64,000 nt of DNA from positions 62,001 through 126,000 of the forward strand of contig NZ_BAZR01000006.1 of the NCBI RefSeq assembly GCF_001315105.1, written 5' to 3'. The notes beneath the pieces were generated by a model. That model saw only the letters and a program-made list of their open reading frames with translations. It was not told the origin of the DNA and ran no database searches. Below, piece by piece: positions 34,481 through 42,796 of the stretch. Numbering within the stretch: the first letter of the stretch is position 1; every line of letters starts with the position of its first letter. This DNA comes from Paenibacillus sp. JCM 10914 (GTDB lineage Bacteria; Bacillota; Bacilli; Paenibacillales; Paenibacillaceae). A program made the position numbers and the translations under genes.

Positions 34481-34519
34481 TAAAATCGCGTATTTCTACC
34501 GAGGAGGGATCAAATTCCG

Positions 34520-36832
34520 ATGAATCTAGCTGTTAAGTTGATGCGAGAATTCAAAGACCGCGACAACCAGCATAAGCTGAAAGGCTATCGGGACAAAGTG
34601 GAACTCATCCGGAAACGGAATTTGGAAGCATGGGACGACCAGCGGCTGCAAGCGGAATCTCTCCGGCTGAGGGAGGAAGCAAAAGCGGGTACGCCTTTGG
34701 ATGAACTGCTTGTCGATGCTTATGCGTTAGTCTGCGAGGCAGCAAAGAGAAAGCTCGGATTACAGCCTTACGATGTCCAGATCATGGCTGCCATCGGTTT
34801 GCACGAGAGATCTTTGATTGAGCAGCATACCGGTGAAGGAAAAACACTCTCTGCTGTAATGCCTGCTTATCTCAATGGGCTGACCGGCGAAGGCGTTCAT
34901 GTGCTGACTTTTAACGATTATTTGGCTAATCGAGATGCCGAGTGGATGGGCCCGATCTATCGTTTCCTCGGGCTAACGGTAAACTCGGTTCAAGCGGGGA
35001 TGAGCCTGTTAGAGAAACGGGAAGCGTACGCCGCGGATATAACCTATGTTACGGTCAAAGAGGCAGGGTTTGATTATTTGCGCGACACGATCGCTCTAGA
35101 TGAAGCCGATACGGTCCATCGTCCTTTCCACTTCGTCATCGTCGACGAAGCGGATTCGCTGCTTCTCGACGAAGCGCGGGTGCCGCTAGTCATCGCCGGC
35201 GAATCGGGCCCTTTCGGTAACGACGAAGACAACAATGGGAATAATGGCATTCGTTTCGCAGAAATGGTTCGACAGCTACAACAAGTAGAGCATTACGACT
35301 TCGACGAGTTCCAGCGGAACGTTTACTTAAATGAAGCAGGTGCTGCGAAAGTGGAATCGCTGCTGGGATGCGGTAATTTGTACGAAAGCCATAATGGTCA
35401 TTTGCTAATGTCGTTAAATTGCGCGCTGCATGCGGAATTGTTATTGAAAAAAGACGTCGATTACATTGTCCGAGACGGTAATATCGAGTTGATCGACGAA
35501 TATACCGGCCGTGTGGCGGAGAACAGGCATTTGCCTGACGGGCTGCAAGCTGCGCTTGCGGCTAAAGAAGGGCTACAGTCTTTAGCTGGCGGGAAAATCT
35601 TGGGGACGATTACCCTGCAACACTTCATTAGCCTGTATCCGAAGATTTGCGGAATGACGGCTACCGCTCAGGCTTCCGCAATGGATTTCGAACATATTTA
35701 TGTGCTGCAGGTTGTGCAAATTCCACCGAACCGGCCAAACATACGGATTGACCATCCGCACCGGATTTACACCCATAAAGAAGCCAAGCTCAAGGCACTT
35801 GTAGAAGAAATCTCATCTGTCCATGCGACCGGACGTCCGATTCTCATTGGTACGTCAAGCGTCGGTGAGTCTAACATGCTGGCGGAGGCGCTAGCGGTTG
35901 CCGAAGTACCTTGCCATGTTCTAAATGCGAAAAACGATGCGGAAGAAGCCGACATCATCGCCAAAGCGGGAGAAATCGGCGCTGTGACGGTGTCTACGAA
36001 TATGGCGGGACGCGGCGTCGACATTCGGCTCGGCAGCGGCAATCCTATGCAAGCAGAAGTTGTCGCCAAGCTGGGCGGATTGTACGTAATCGGTACGCAT
36101 GTGAACGAAAGCGTGCGGATCGACGACCAACTACGCGGGCGTTCGGGTCGCCAAGGCGACCCGGGATCTTCTGTATTTTTTGTAAGCTTGGAGGACGAGT
36201 TGATGCTTCGGTTTGGCATCCATAAAGCGATTCGCAATTTACGGCAGGATGAGGCTCTCGAAGATTCGGTGTTCCGGGGCAAAATCGAGCAAATTCAGCG
36301 CATTATGATGGGCCAAAACTTCGATATCCGCCAGGAACTGAACGGTTATTCGGATATGGTGGAGGATCAGAGGCGAATTCTATACGAAGAGCGGCTGGGA
36401 ATTTTGAAAGGCGAGAAGCTGTTGAGCCCTGCAGAGCAGCGGGTACGGCTTTATTATATCGACCAGTTCTGGGCTGACCATCTGGCATACGTCTCTTATC
36501 TTCGCGAAGGCATCCACTTGGAGAGCCTAGCTAGCCGCAATCCGATCGACGAATTCCATGTGCAAATCACCCAAGCTTACGAGCAGATTTCCGCTAAAAT
36601 AAATAGGGAGTCGGCGAATATGCTGCTAAGGCTCGAAGGTTCAAATGATCCGGCGATGTGGGAAAAGTTCGGTCTGAAGAGCCCTACTTCCACTCGGACT
36701 TATATAATCAACGATCAATACATCCAGAATAAGCGCAGCTCATGGACCGTGTTGACCGTATTGGCTTATTACCTTCGCAAGTTTCTGAGTCCGGTATTCG
36801 GGTGGGAAAATTTTGATCGGGACGAATGTTAA
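34520..36832 (+). CDS. SecA2-like preprotein translocase ATPase
   Basis: 770 residues, ribosome site GAGGAGGG. SecA core is intact: Walker A IEQHTGEGKTLSA (about residue 110), FNDYLANRDAEWMGPIYRFLGL, VDEADSLLLDEAR, and in the second motor domain TVSTNMAGRGVDIRLG and DDQLRGRSGRQGDPGSSVFFVSLEDE. Housekeeping SecA is about 840 residues and ends in a cysteine-rich zinc tail, which is absent here, so this is an accessory SecA of SecA2 type. Such ATPases export a small set of proteins, with SecYEG or with an accessory SecY2. No secY2 or obvious glycoprotein substrate gene is adjacent. It lies 39 bases after the ABC permease and may share its operon. Confidence 0.88.
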   Translation: MNLAVKLMREFKDRDNQHKLKGYRDKVELIRKRNLEAWDDQRLQAESLRLREEAKAGTPLDELLVDAYALVCEAAKRKLGLQPYDVQIMAAIGLHERSLIEQHTGEGKTLSAVMPAYLNGLTGEGVHVLTFNDYLANRDAEWMGPIYRFLGLTVNSVQAGMSLLEKREAYAADITYVTVKEAGFDYLRDTIALDEADTVHRPFHFVIVDEADSLLLDEARVPLVIAGESGPFGNDEDNNGNNGIRFAEMVRQLQQVEHYDFDEFQRNVYLNEAGAAKVESLLGCGNLYESHNGHLLMSLNCALHAELLLKKDVDYIVRDGNIELIDEYTGRVAENRHLPDGLQAALAAKEGLQSLAGGKILGTITLQHFISLYPKICGMTATAQASAMDFEHIYVLQVVQIPPNRPNIRIDHPHRIYTHKEAKLKALVEEISSVHATGRPILIGTSSVGESNMLAEALAVAEVPCHVLNAKNDAEEADIIAKAGEIGAVTVSTNMAGRGVDIRLGSGNPMQAEVVAKLGGLYVIGTHVNESVRIDDQLRGRSGRQGDPGSSVFFVSLEDELMLRFGIHKAIRNLRQDEALEDSVFRGKIEQIQRIMMGQNFDIRQELNGYSDMVEDQRRILYEERLGILKGEKLLSPAEQRVRLYYIDQFWADHLAYVSYLREGIHLESLASRNPIDEFHVQITQAYEQISAKINRESANMLLRLEGSNDPAMWEKFGLKSPTSTRTYIINDQYIQNKRSSWTVLTVLAYYLRKFLSPVFGWENFDRDEC

Positions 36833-37165
36833 AATGAAATTGATAGCGAGGCGTCAAGCAACTGATGAGTTTTTTGGATTCCTCGAGGACTGGTATTATT
36901 TATTGAAGGTATAGAGCGCATCCATATTTGGTGCGCTCTTATTTTATCAAGCTTGGCAGAATCGATGTTCCTAGTTCATAATGTGCAGGCTATGCCAACG
37001 TCGCTTCTATTGAGGATAGATGTATCCATGATTTTCAAAATGAAGTGGTCACGAATTTCTTCGGAGTAATGTATAGACGAAAGCCATTTTGCCGATTATA
37101 CGAGAGCAGAAGTAGAATTCAATGATTAATGGTTCCTCGATTGACGGAAGCTTCAGTAAGTGGCT
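36833..37165. other. Intergenic stretch with terminator
   Basis: Apart from the hairpin GAGCGCA/TGCGCTC (36914-36938, followed by TTATTTTAT), which ends the SecA2 transcript, nothing recognisable was seen. Confidence 0.5.
36914..36947 (+). terminator. Rho-independent terminator after secA2-like gene
   Basis: Seven-base stem GAGCGCA/TGCGCTC with an 11-base loop, followed by a T-rich tail. Confidence 0.7.
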
Positions 37166-37768
37166 TCACGATAACTCACGATTAAGCGTTTGATTCATCA
37201 TTTGGGCGCCTTCGGAGAAGATAATGGGAATGGCGCGGTCTGCTAATTCTACCGGGGACTCCCGCCGCCCTTGGCTATTCCACCGATAGGTGATACCGTA
37301 AAAGGCCCAACTAATCATCGTGATGACCAGATGGTTCGTCGGATCCTGAACAGGATGGTCTTGGCAGAGCAGTTTCGACAAGATTTGCTCAAGCATCAGC
37401 TTAATCTTCGCTTCAACGACAGGGGCCGCTGATTCGTAATGCCTTGCGATCTGACTGCTGGAGTTCGCGTGGTAATCGCATAGGGCAAGAACGACGCACT
37501 TGAGCGTTTTATCGGAGAAGACGTAGTCCCCTTGAATTCGATTATGGATATATTCCATAAAAGTGTCGGAAAGCAGCGTTTCCAGGAGTGCGTATTTGTC
37601 GGTAAAGTGTTTATAGAAGGTAGCCCGGTTCACGGTCGCCTTCTTTGCAATATCGCTGACGGTGATATCTTTGAAGTCGCGTTTGTTGAGCAGGAAGATG
37701 AACGCATCCAGTATGAGTTGTCTCGTGCGAACGACGCGAGGATCTGCGGAATTGAAAGCTCGGGTCAG
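37166..37768 (-). CDS. TetR/AcrR-family transcriptional regulator
   Basis: About 200 residues. The helix-turn-helix reads ITVSDIAKKATVNRATFYKHFTDKYALLETLL, with a C-terminal ligand-binding domain resembling TetR_C types (TLKCVVLALCDYH...HLVITMISWAFYGITY). The best ribosome site, GGAGGTGATC (37781-37772), leaves no ATG. An in-frame CTG at 37768 lies eight bases after GGAGG, and a GTG overlaps the site. The open frame extends to an ATG at 37984, but that would run into the divergent promoter of the SDR gene. It is divergent from the SDR gene and probably represses it. Confidence 0.83.
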   Translation of the reverse strand: MTRAFNSADPRVVRTRQLILDAFIFLLNKRDFKDITVSDIAKKATVNRATFYKHFTDKYALLETLLSDTFMEYIHNRIQGDYVFSDKTLKCVVLALCDYHANSSSQIARHYESAAPVVEAKIKLMLEQILSKLLCQDHPVQDPTNHLVITMISWAFYGITYRWNSQGRRESPVELADRAIPIIFSEGAQMMNQTLNRELS

Positions 37769-37905
37769 GTCGATCACCTCCGTATTTTTATTATAAGGAC
37801 TGTAGAGGACATACACAACAGGTGTCGTTAACCATGTACCATTTGAGAGAAGAGATACAGATATTTGATAGTGGTGCATAGGCAACATTATCGACATTTT
37901 GTTGT

Positions 37906-37935
37906 TTGCTCTTCTTACGACGGGATTGCTATAAT
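37906..37935 (+). promoter_or_regulatory. Sigma-A-type promoter of the SDR gene
   Basis: TTGCTC (-35, 37906-37911) and TATAAT (-10, 37930-37935) with an 18-base spacer, about 55 bases before the start. Confidence 0.6.
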
Positions 37936-37989
37936 AAATTCTGAATGGAAATAAAACGTTTTCATCCATACGCGAGGAGGGCATTCACA

Positions 37990-38724
37990 ATGGGAAAATT
38001 GACAGGTAAGGTAGCTATCGTAACGGGAGCCTCGCGCGGACAAGGGGCAGCTCATGTGCGTGCTTTGGTTGAGGAAGGCGCCAAGGTCGCCTTAACGGAT
38101 ATTCAGGTCGAGCTTGGTGAGGCGTTGGCGAAGGAACTGGGTGAGCGGGCGCTCTTCATCCAGCATGACGTCTCCAATCCTGCGGACTGGGAACGCGTTG
38201 TCGCGCAGGCAGAGACCGCTTTCGGCCCGGTGAACGTACTGGTAAACAACGCGGGAATCGCTTTCTTGAAGGAAATTAAGGACACGACGTTCGAAGAATA
38301 CCAACGAGTCATCAACATCAATCAGGCGAGTGTCTTCTTGGGCATGAAGTCGGTGTTGCCGTCCATGCGCCGTGCGGGTGTCGGTTCAATCATCAACGTT
38401 TCATCCGCAGCGGGAGATAAAGGCATCCCGGGCAACGTCGCATACGGAGCGACTAAATTCGCCATTCGGGGCATGAGCAAGGTTGCCGCGCTTGAATTCA
38501 CTCCATACAACATTCGTGTGAACACGATCATGCCCGGGGTCATTCAGACGCCGATGGTAGACGATCCGGAAGCAGACAGAGTGTCCGAAATCGTGAAGGG
38601 CATCCCGATGCAGCGTCTCGGCAAGCCGGAAGAGGTGGCCAATTTGGTTGTCTACTTGGCTTCCGATGACTCGAGCTACTCCACGGGCGCGGACTTTGTC
38701 GTCGATGGCGGCTTTCTCGTTTAG
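37990..38724 (+). CDS. SDR-family oxidoreductase
   Basis: 244 residues from the ATG at 37990 after AGGAGGG. Rossmann motif TGASRGQGAAH (about residue 12), acidic residue after beta2 (LTDIQ) indicating NAD(H) preference, NNAG, catalytic SSAA...YGATK (Ser-Tyr-Lys), and the C-terminal STGADFVVDGG. It is close in form to 3-alpha/20-beta-hydroxysteroid dehydrogenases and glucose dehydrogenases, but the substrate is unknown. Divergent TetR gene upstream, long hairpin downstream. Confidence 0.92.
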   Translation: MGKLTGKVAIVTGASRGQGAAHVRALVEEGAKVALTDIQVELGEALAKELGERALFIQHDVSNPADWERVVAQAETAFGPVNVLVNNAGIAFLKEIKDTTFEEYQRVININQASVFLGMKSVLPSMRRAGVGSIINVSSAAGDKGIPGNVAYGATKFAIRGMSKVAALEFTPYNIRVNTIMPGVIQTPMVDDPEADRVSEIVKGIPMQRLGKPEEVANLVVYLASDDSSYSTGADFVVDGGFLV

Positions 38725-38735
38725 TAATCGATATG

Positions 38736-38786
38736 CAAATGATGATCGGAGAGGCACCGTTTCGATGCCTCTCCGATCATCATTTG
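38736..38786. terminator. Long perfect hairpin after the SDR gene
   Basis: A stem of about 20 bp (arms containing GATCGGAGAGGCA and TGCCTCTCCGATC) with a short loop CCGTTTCGA. The T-tract is weak (TTTGTAT). Confidence 0.75.
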
Positions 38787-38836
38787 TATAAAGCCGCGCG
38801 TTTTCACCGCGTCAGTCGGTAGTGCAACACAATCCG

Positions 38837-38970
38837 CTATTTTCCAGATGTTCTGTTTCTCTCCGCGTTCTCTTTCAGCCATAGTTCCACCACCTCGTCG
38901 TACGTTTCAGCCTGCGTGAAGAACGTCATCAAGTAGTCGTTGTCATATAGCACCGTTCTAGTTCAACCAT
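38837..38970 (-). pseudogene. Small gene remnant
   Basis: On the minus strand a start MVELERCY (ATG at 38970) and, one frame over, DNDYLMTFFTQAETYDEVVELWLKENAERN in shorter pieces ending at the stop 38837. One missing base near 38947 would join them into a 45-residue protein. No ribosome site is visible and no family is recognised. It may be a relic of a larger gene. Confidence 0.3.
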
Positions 38971-38996
38971 GAGACATTACGTTCATGATCTGGTGC

Positions 38997-39776
38997 TCAC
39001 AGTTCTTGAAAGGCTAGCGCTTTGGCGCTGGCTTGTTTTAACGCATCCATCATTAGAAGGTAAAGATATGGACCATAGCTGATACGAGCTACGCCTAATG
39101 CGGCCAGTCTCTCAAGAGAAGGAGATTCCGGGGATTTCATCACGTTAACGGGAATAGGGGATCGCTGGCACAGGCTATCGATGAGCTTCTCGTTGCACAG
39201 ACCTGGCACGAAGATCCCGTGAGCGCCAGCTTCCGCATAGACGGTTGCCCTTTGCAGGGCAGCTTCTACATGGTCTTCATTGTGTGCATCTACAGAGACT
39301 TGGAAGAATATATCGGTGCGGGCATTGATGAAAAGAGGTATCGACGTATACTGGGCTGCATCTCGTACAGCTGCGATACGCAAGGCTTGCTCCACTTCGG
39401 AGTATAGCCGGGTTCCATCGATCCACTGATCCTCGATATTGACGCCTATCGCTCCGCACTCGATGATCTTTAACACATTGTTCTTGACGATTTCTGGGGA
39501 CCGACCGTAGCCTCCTTCTATATCTATCGTAATGGGTAGATCCACATTATTATGAATTCGCTTAAGATTGGATAGAACAAGGTCGAAAGGGAGCTTCTCG
39601 CCATCATCGTATCCATGCGCGGCAGCTACCGCCCAACTTCCGGTAGCGATAGCTCCGGCTCCGGCTTGTTGAACGGTCCGTGCGCTCCCGGAATCCCACG
39701 CATTGACGAGAATCAGCGGGCGACCGCTTCTGTGCAATTCGTGAAATATCCTTGCTTGCTCAAGTTGATTTTTCAT
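38997..39776 (-). CDS. Isocitrate lyase/PEP mutase-family protein
   Basis: 259 residues. The family core is clear: PLILVNAWDSGSARTVQQAGAGAIATGSWAVAAAHGY, LPITIDIEGGYG (usual D-E-GYG metal site), GAIGVNIEDQ, INARTDIFF and the Gly-rich IFVPGLCNE. Members cleave or form C-C or C-P bonds in small keto acids (PEP phosphonomutase, methylisocitrate lyase, oxaloacetate hydrolase). The KKCGHL-type catalytic Cys of isocitrate lyase is absent, placing it with the PEP-mutase-like group. Substrate not determined. It is transcribed alone. Confidence 0.88.
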   Translation of the reverse strand: MKNQLEQARIFHELHRSGRPLILVNAWDSGSARTVQQAGAGAIATGSWAVAAAHGYDDGEKLPFDLVLSNLKRIHNNVDLPITIDIEGGYGRSPEIVKNNVLKIIECGAIGVNIEDQWIDGTRLYSEVEQALRIAAVRDAAQYTSIPLFINARTDIFFQVSVDAHNEDHVEAALQRATVYAEAGAHGIFVPGLCNEKLIDSLCQRSPIPVNVMKSPESPSLERLAALGVARISYGPYLYLLMMDALKQASAKALAFQEL

Positions 39777-40224
39777 TTGTTTGATGTCCCTCTCTTCTCA
39801 TTAGATTCGTCGATAGATAAAGCTCGGAAATCTTGTCCCTTCCATCGCTTCTCTGGGTCCTGCTCAACCGCTTTGACGAGGAACCGGACGATAAAATGAC
39901 ACCTACACATTAAGAATAAGCATACTATACCCTACGCTTTAGACGTTCGTACCCGAAAATCAGGCATCTATTTTAGAGAATCCAGGTGCACTGAGATCAC
40001 CTTGCTCATCTCACAAGAAACTGCGGGGTCCCACTCTACGATACAACAAGACTTCATGCGGAGTCTGCGGTTGACCTCGCTTTGGAGGACATATTTCCAG
40101 AATAGAGGTAAAAATCAGGTAGATTTAGGACGAAAGATCTTTATAATGGAAATAAGATACATATGATATAGGGCTAATCTATTGCTCATGAACATATAGA
40201 ATCCTTAGTTTTAGGAGGTTATCC
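39777..40224. other. Intergenic stretch
   Basis: About 450 bases between divergent genes. No reading frame, repeat or hairpin that I can support, apart from the ribosome site TTAGGAGG at 40213-40220 of the next gene. Confidence 0.5.
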
Positions 40225-40791
40225 ATGGGAAGATCATTCGCTAATTTGCATATTAAGTCGAACAACCTTGAGCAGACTTTAGAAGCATTAAGGGAACTAA
40301 GCGCAGAACATCCCAAAGTATTAGGCAAAAAAGAGGCGCAAGAGACCCAAGATGTGATGTATGTCAGCAAAAGCAACGAGAACTGGGTCAGTGTGCTCCA
40401 CGATTATTTTGTTTGGGGTACGGTGAAGGAGATTGGCCGAACGTTGTCCCGGTTTATCGAGGAGCCAGTGATGACCGTCGGATATATGAATGAGGAAATA
40501 TTCGAGTTGTCGTTTTTCGAGAATGGAGACATTCAGGCCGAAAGAATCTTTTGTGAACCGTGGACGAGGGATGAATATGAAGAACTTAAAGAAGAACGGA
40601 TGAATGATGACTACCTGCGGAAAGTGTTGAATATTCGTAATGAGGATTTTGACGACTTCATTAGCATGACGAGCCCGGAACAAGCCGTAGATAAGCTGTC
40701 GGAACTTGTAAGAACGTCTTTATGGAGCGATTCGGAGTGGATCCCGTACGAAGCAACGCTACAAGAACAGTTTGAGAAATACGAATTATAA
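40225..40791 (+). CDS. Protein of unknown function, immunity-type context
   Basis: 188 residues with a strong AGGAGG site. Acidic and soluble, with two halves: an N-terminal alpha/beta part (SFANLHIKSNNLEQTLEALREL, NWVSVLHDYFVWGTVKEIGRTLSRFIEEPVMTVGYMNEEIFELSFFENG) and a helical tail. I do not recognise the family. Composition, size and neighbours (small acidic proteins in the same direction, several broken) resemble immunity-gene clusters of polymorphic toxin systems, but no toxin is adjacent. It may be co-transcribed with the next gene 25 bases downstream. Confidence 0.7.
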   Translation: MGRSFANLHIKSNNLEQTLEALRELSAEHPKVLGKKEAQETQDVMYVSKSNENWVSVLHDYFVWGTVKEIGRTLSRFIEEPVMTVGYMNEEIFELSFFENGDIQAERIFCEPWTRDEYEELKEERMNDDYLRKVLNIRNEDFDDFISMTSPEQAVDKLSELVRTSLWSDSEWIPYEATLQEQFEKYEL

Positions 40792-40816
40792 TGAATTTTG
40801 TCTAAGGGAGGCATGA

Positions 40817-41384
40817 ATGAAACTAGCTTTTACATTAGATACGCATGGAACATGTGTAGCCCAATTGAGAGAAGAGCTTTTGCCGCTGGAAGAATTAGCG
40901 AAAACATGGGAGTTTCCGTACGATATTCACTTTGCATTGCGCGTCTTGCCTGAAAGTTACGGCCGAAAAACCTTCAGACGCTTTGACAGCAGGGATCATG
41001 CCCTAGATCTGGACATCAGCATCATCTATGAGCAGTATCAACTGGATATCTAAAAATGAACAACGCGAAGCTTTAGGTATTTATCTCTATGATTATGTGT
41101 CGGAGTCTGTTTCCAAGTATAAAAAGCATGCGGATCCGGCAACACAACTTCAATTTTTAACCCGTTTCAAAAACTGGATGTTGGAGAACGATTGGTTGGA
41201 TGGAAAAATCAGCAAGGCTAGGGAATGGCTTGCGCAAGATAAGGGCCTTTATGAGACCGCCCAACAATTGCAAATGCCGTTGGAGGAAATGGAGTATATC
41301 TTTCTCCGCATGCATGACTATGAGCCAACGAACGTTCACCCGGATAACCTGGCAGCGGCAAAAGCCCCGCCATACCCATTGTAG
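40817..41384 (+). pseudogene. Protein of unknown function, split by one frameshift
   Basis: Two frames (40817-41053 and about 41040-41384) join into a protein of about 189 residues if one base is restored near 41052 (YEQYQLDI then KNEQREALGIYLYDYV). The ATG follows GGGAGG. The protein is acidic at the start and helical towards the end (QLQFLTRFKNWMLENDWL). No known motif. It is likely co-transcribed with the preceding gene and has the same immunity-like character. Confidence 0.6.
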
Positions 41385-41488
41385 AGAGCCGGAGAGAAAT
41401 CCGTCGGCACAGTGAACCATGTGGTTTCGCCTCCGTGCAATCGGCTTCGTTAACTCGAACTTATCAATGAACGGAAGGGGGCAAATCG

Positions 41489-41665
41489 CAAGAAATAGAG
41501 GCGCTGGCGGCAGAGATTGCAGGTGCGGCCAGCATGTCTTTTCGCACTCTTTTTGAAAATGGCGAACGTTACTATTACTGCACTTTATTTACTACTGGAG
41601 AGGGACATGCGCCAAGCATCTCCGCTTGGTCATGGGAGGCCTTAGAGAGGGAAGCGGCGGAGTAA
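41489..41665 (+). pseudogene. Fragment resembling DUF4303
   Basis: An open frame without its own start codon encodes about 58 residues (EIEALAAEIAGAASMSFRTL and ENGERYYYCTLFTTGEGHA, then ISAWSWEALEREAAE). This resembles the N-terminal third of DUF4303 proteins, which are found in toxin-immunity and phage-like contexts. The rest of the domain is missing. It ends 21 bases before the next gene's start. Confidence 0.4.
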
Positions 41666-41686
41666 AGGCAATTAGGAGGTTTGCGA

Positions 41687-42707
41687 ATGCGCAAGAAATG
41701 GAAAAGAAAGATTCTGATCGATAATCCGGCTACGCTGGACCGGGTACAGATTCAGCAGGGTTTGCGCGACGGTAACCAAGTGATTGTTCAGTTCTCTCAC
41801 CCGGATTATTATGGCTCCATTTTGGAGGAAGTGGATGAGCTTTGTTCGCGTTTGGATGAAAACTTCGGAGTACGCTTCTACGGGCATCGCTCCCTCTCGT
41901 TTGATGGTCATACGCTCCTCCGGATTCCCCATGTCAAAATGCTTCATCTCAACAGTCTCGTCCAGGCGCATAACACCGAAGCATTGGCCGCCCTGGAACA
42001 CTTGCACAGTCTGAAACTGGGCATACATGAGCTGGAGGATTCGGATATTTTAGGAATAGACTCACTGCGCACTTTAAAAGATATAACCGTGATCTCGGAT
42101 AAGAAGATGCTCGACCTGGAATATTTTAAAGCGTTCTCTGGTCTGGAACAATTACATGTTGGGGGGCAAGGTGAAGAACCTGGAAGCGATCGGACATCTG
42201 GAAGATTTGAATTACCTCGCGCTACATTCGATTAGCAAGTTGCCGTTACATTTTATAAACCGGTTAAAGAAGCTGAAGCAACTTCGTATTTTGCTTGGAG
42301 GCCGGGAGCATATTCAGGAAATCGAAGAGAATGAAATTGATCATTTAGAAATATGTAGAGTCCGCGGTTTGCATGACCTGAGCCAGATTACGAAATTCCG
42401 AGCGCTGACGAGCCTTGTCATCGAGGATCAAGTCAAGCTGCAGGAAATCGGCTTTGACCGGGAGCTTGAGGCGCTGGAGGAGATAACGATTTCAAATTGC
42501 AAAGGTTTGGCTCGTTTGTCGGGTATGGAGCAGTTGCCATCGCTGCGCAAGCTCCGCATTTTCAAAACAGCCATCGATTTCGACTCTTTCATCCAGCAGA
42601 AACTTCCGAATGCCTTGTCCGAATTGGAATTCGCGACCTCCAAAAGCAAAATCGATCAAGAAATACAAGCGTCCTTATACAATTTGGGTTTTCAAAAATG
42701 GACCTAA
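41687..42707 (+). pseudogene. Leucine-rich-repeat-like protein, split by one frameshift
   Basis: The ATG at 41687 follows TTAGGAGG. The first frame runs to 42235 and the second from about 42156 to 42707. They meet in a GGGGGG run at 42161-42166, where one extra G (or two missing bases) would explain the shift: QLHVGGKVKNLEAIGHLEDLNYLAL. The joined protein of about 340 residues has several irregular leucine-rich repeats (LHSLKLGIHELEDS, LRTLKDITVISDKKMLDLEYF, LNYLALHSISKLP, LRILLGG). Such proteins bind other proteins. Function unknown; last of the unknown-gene cluster from 40225. Confidence 0.6.
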
Positions 42708-42712
42708 ATGCC

Positions 42713-42760
42713 ATACCCCCTCAACTCACCCTTATAATAGTGGGAAAATGAGGGGGTGTT
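42713..42760. terminator. Hairpin between convergent genes
   Basis: TACCCCCTCA and TGAGGGGGTG pair over 9-10 positions around a long loop, followed by TTTGG. It lies between the LRR-like gene and the convergent lyase-fold gene. Confidence 0.6.
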
Positions 42761-42796
42761 TGGCCTGTTACGCCAATGTACAATTCGGCGTATCCC

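Noticed and set aside
42236..42256. AAGTTGCCGTTACA resembling the cassette end motif
   Set aside because: Lies inside the LRR-like coding sequence, has no hairpin before it and no rlmH-tail copy after it.
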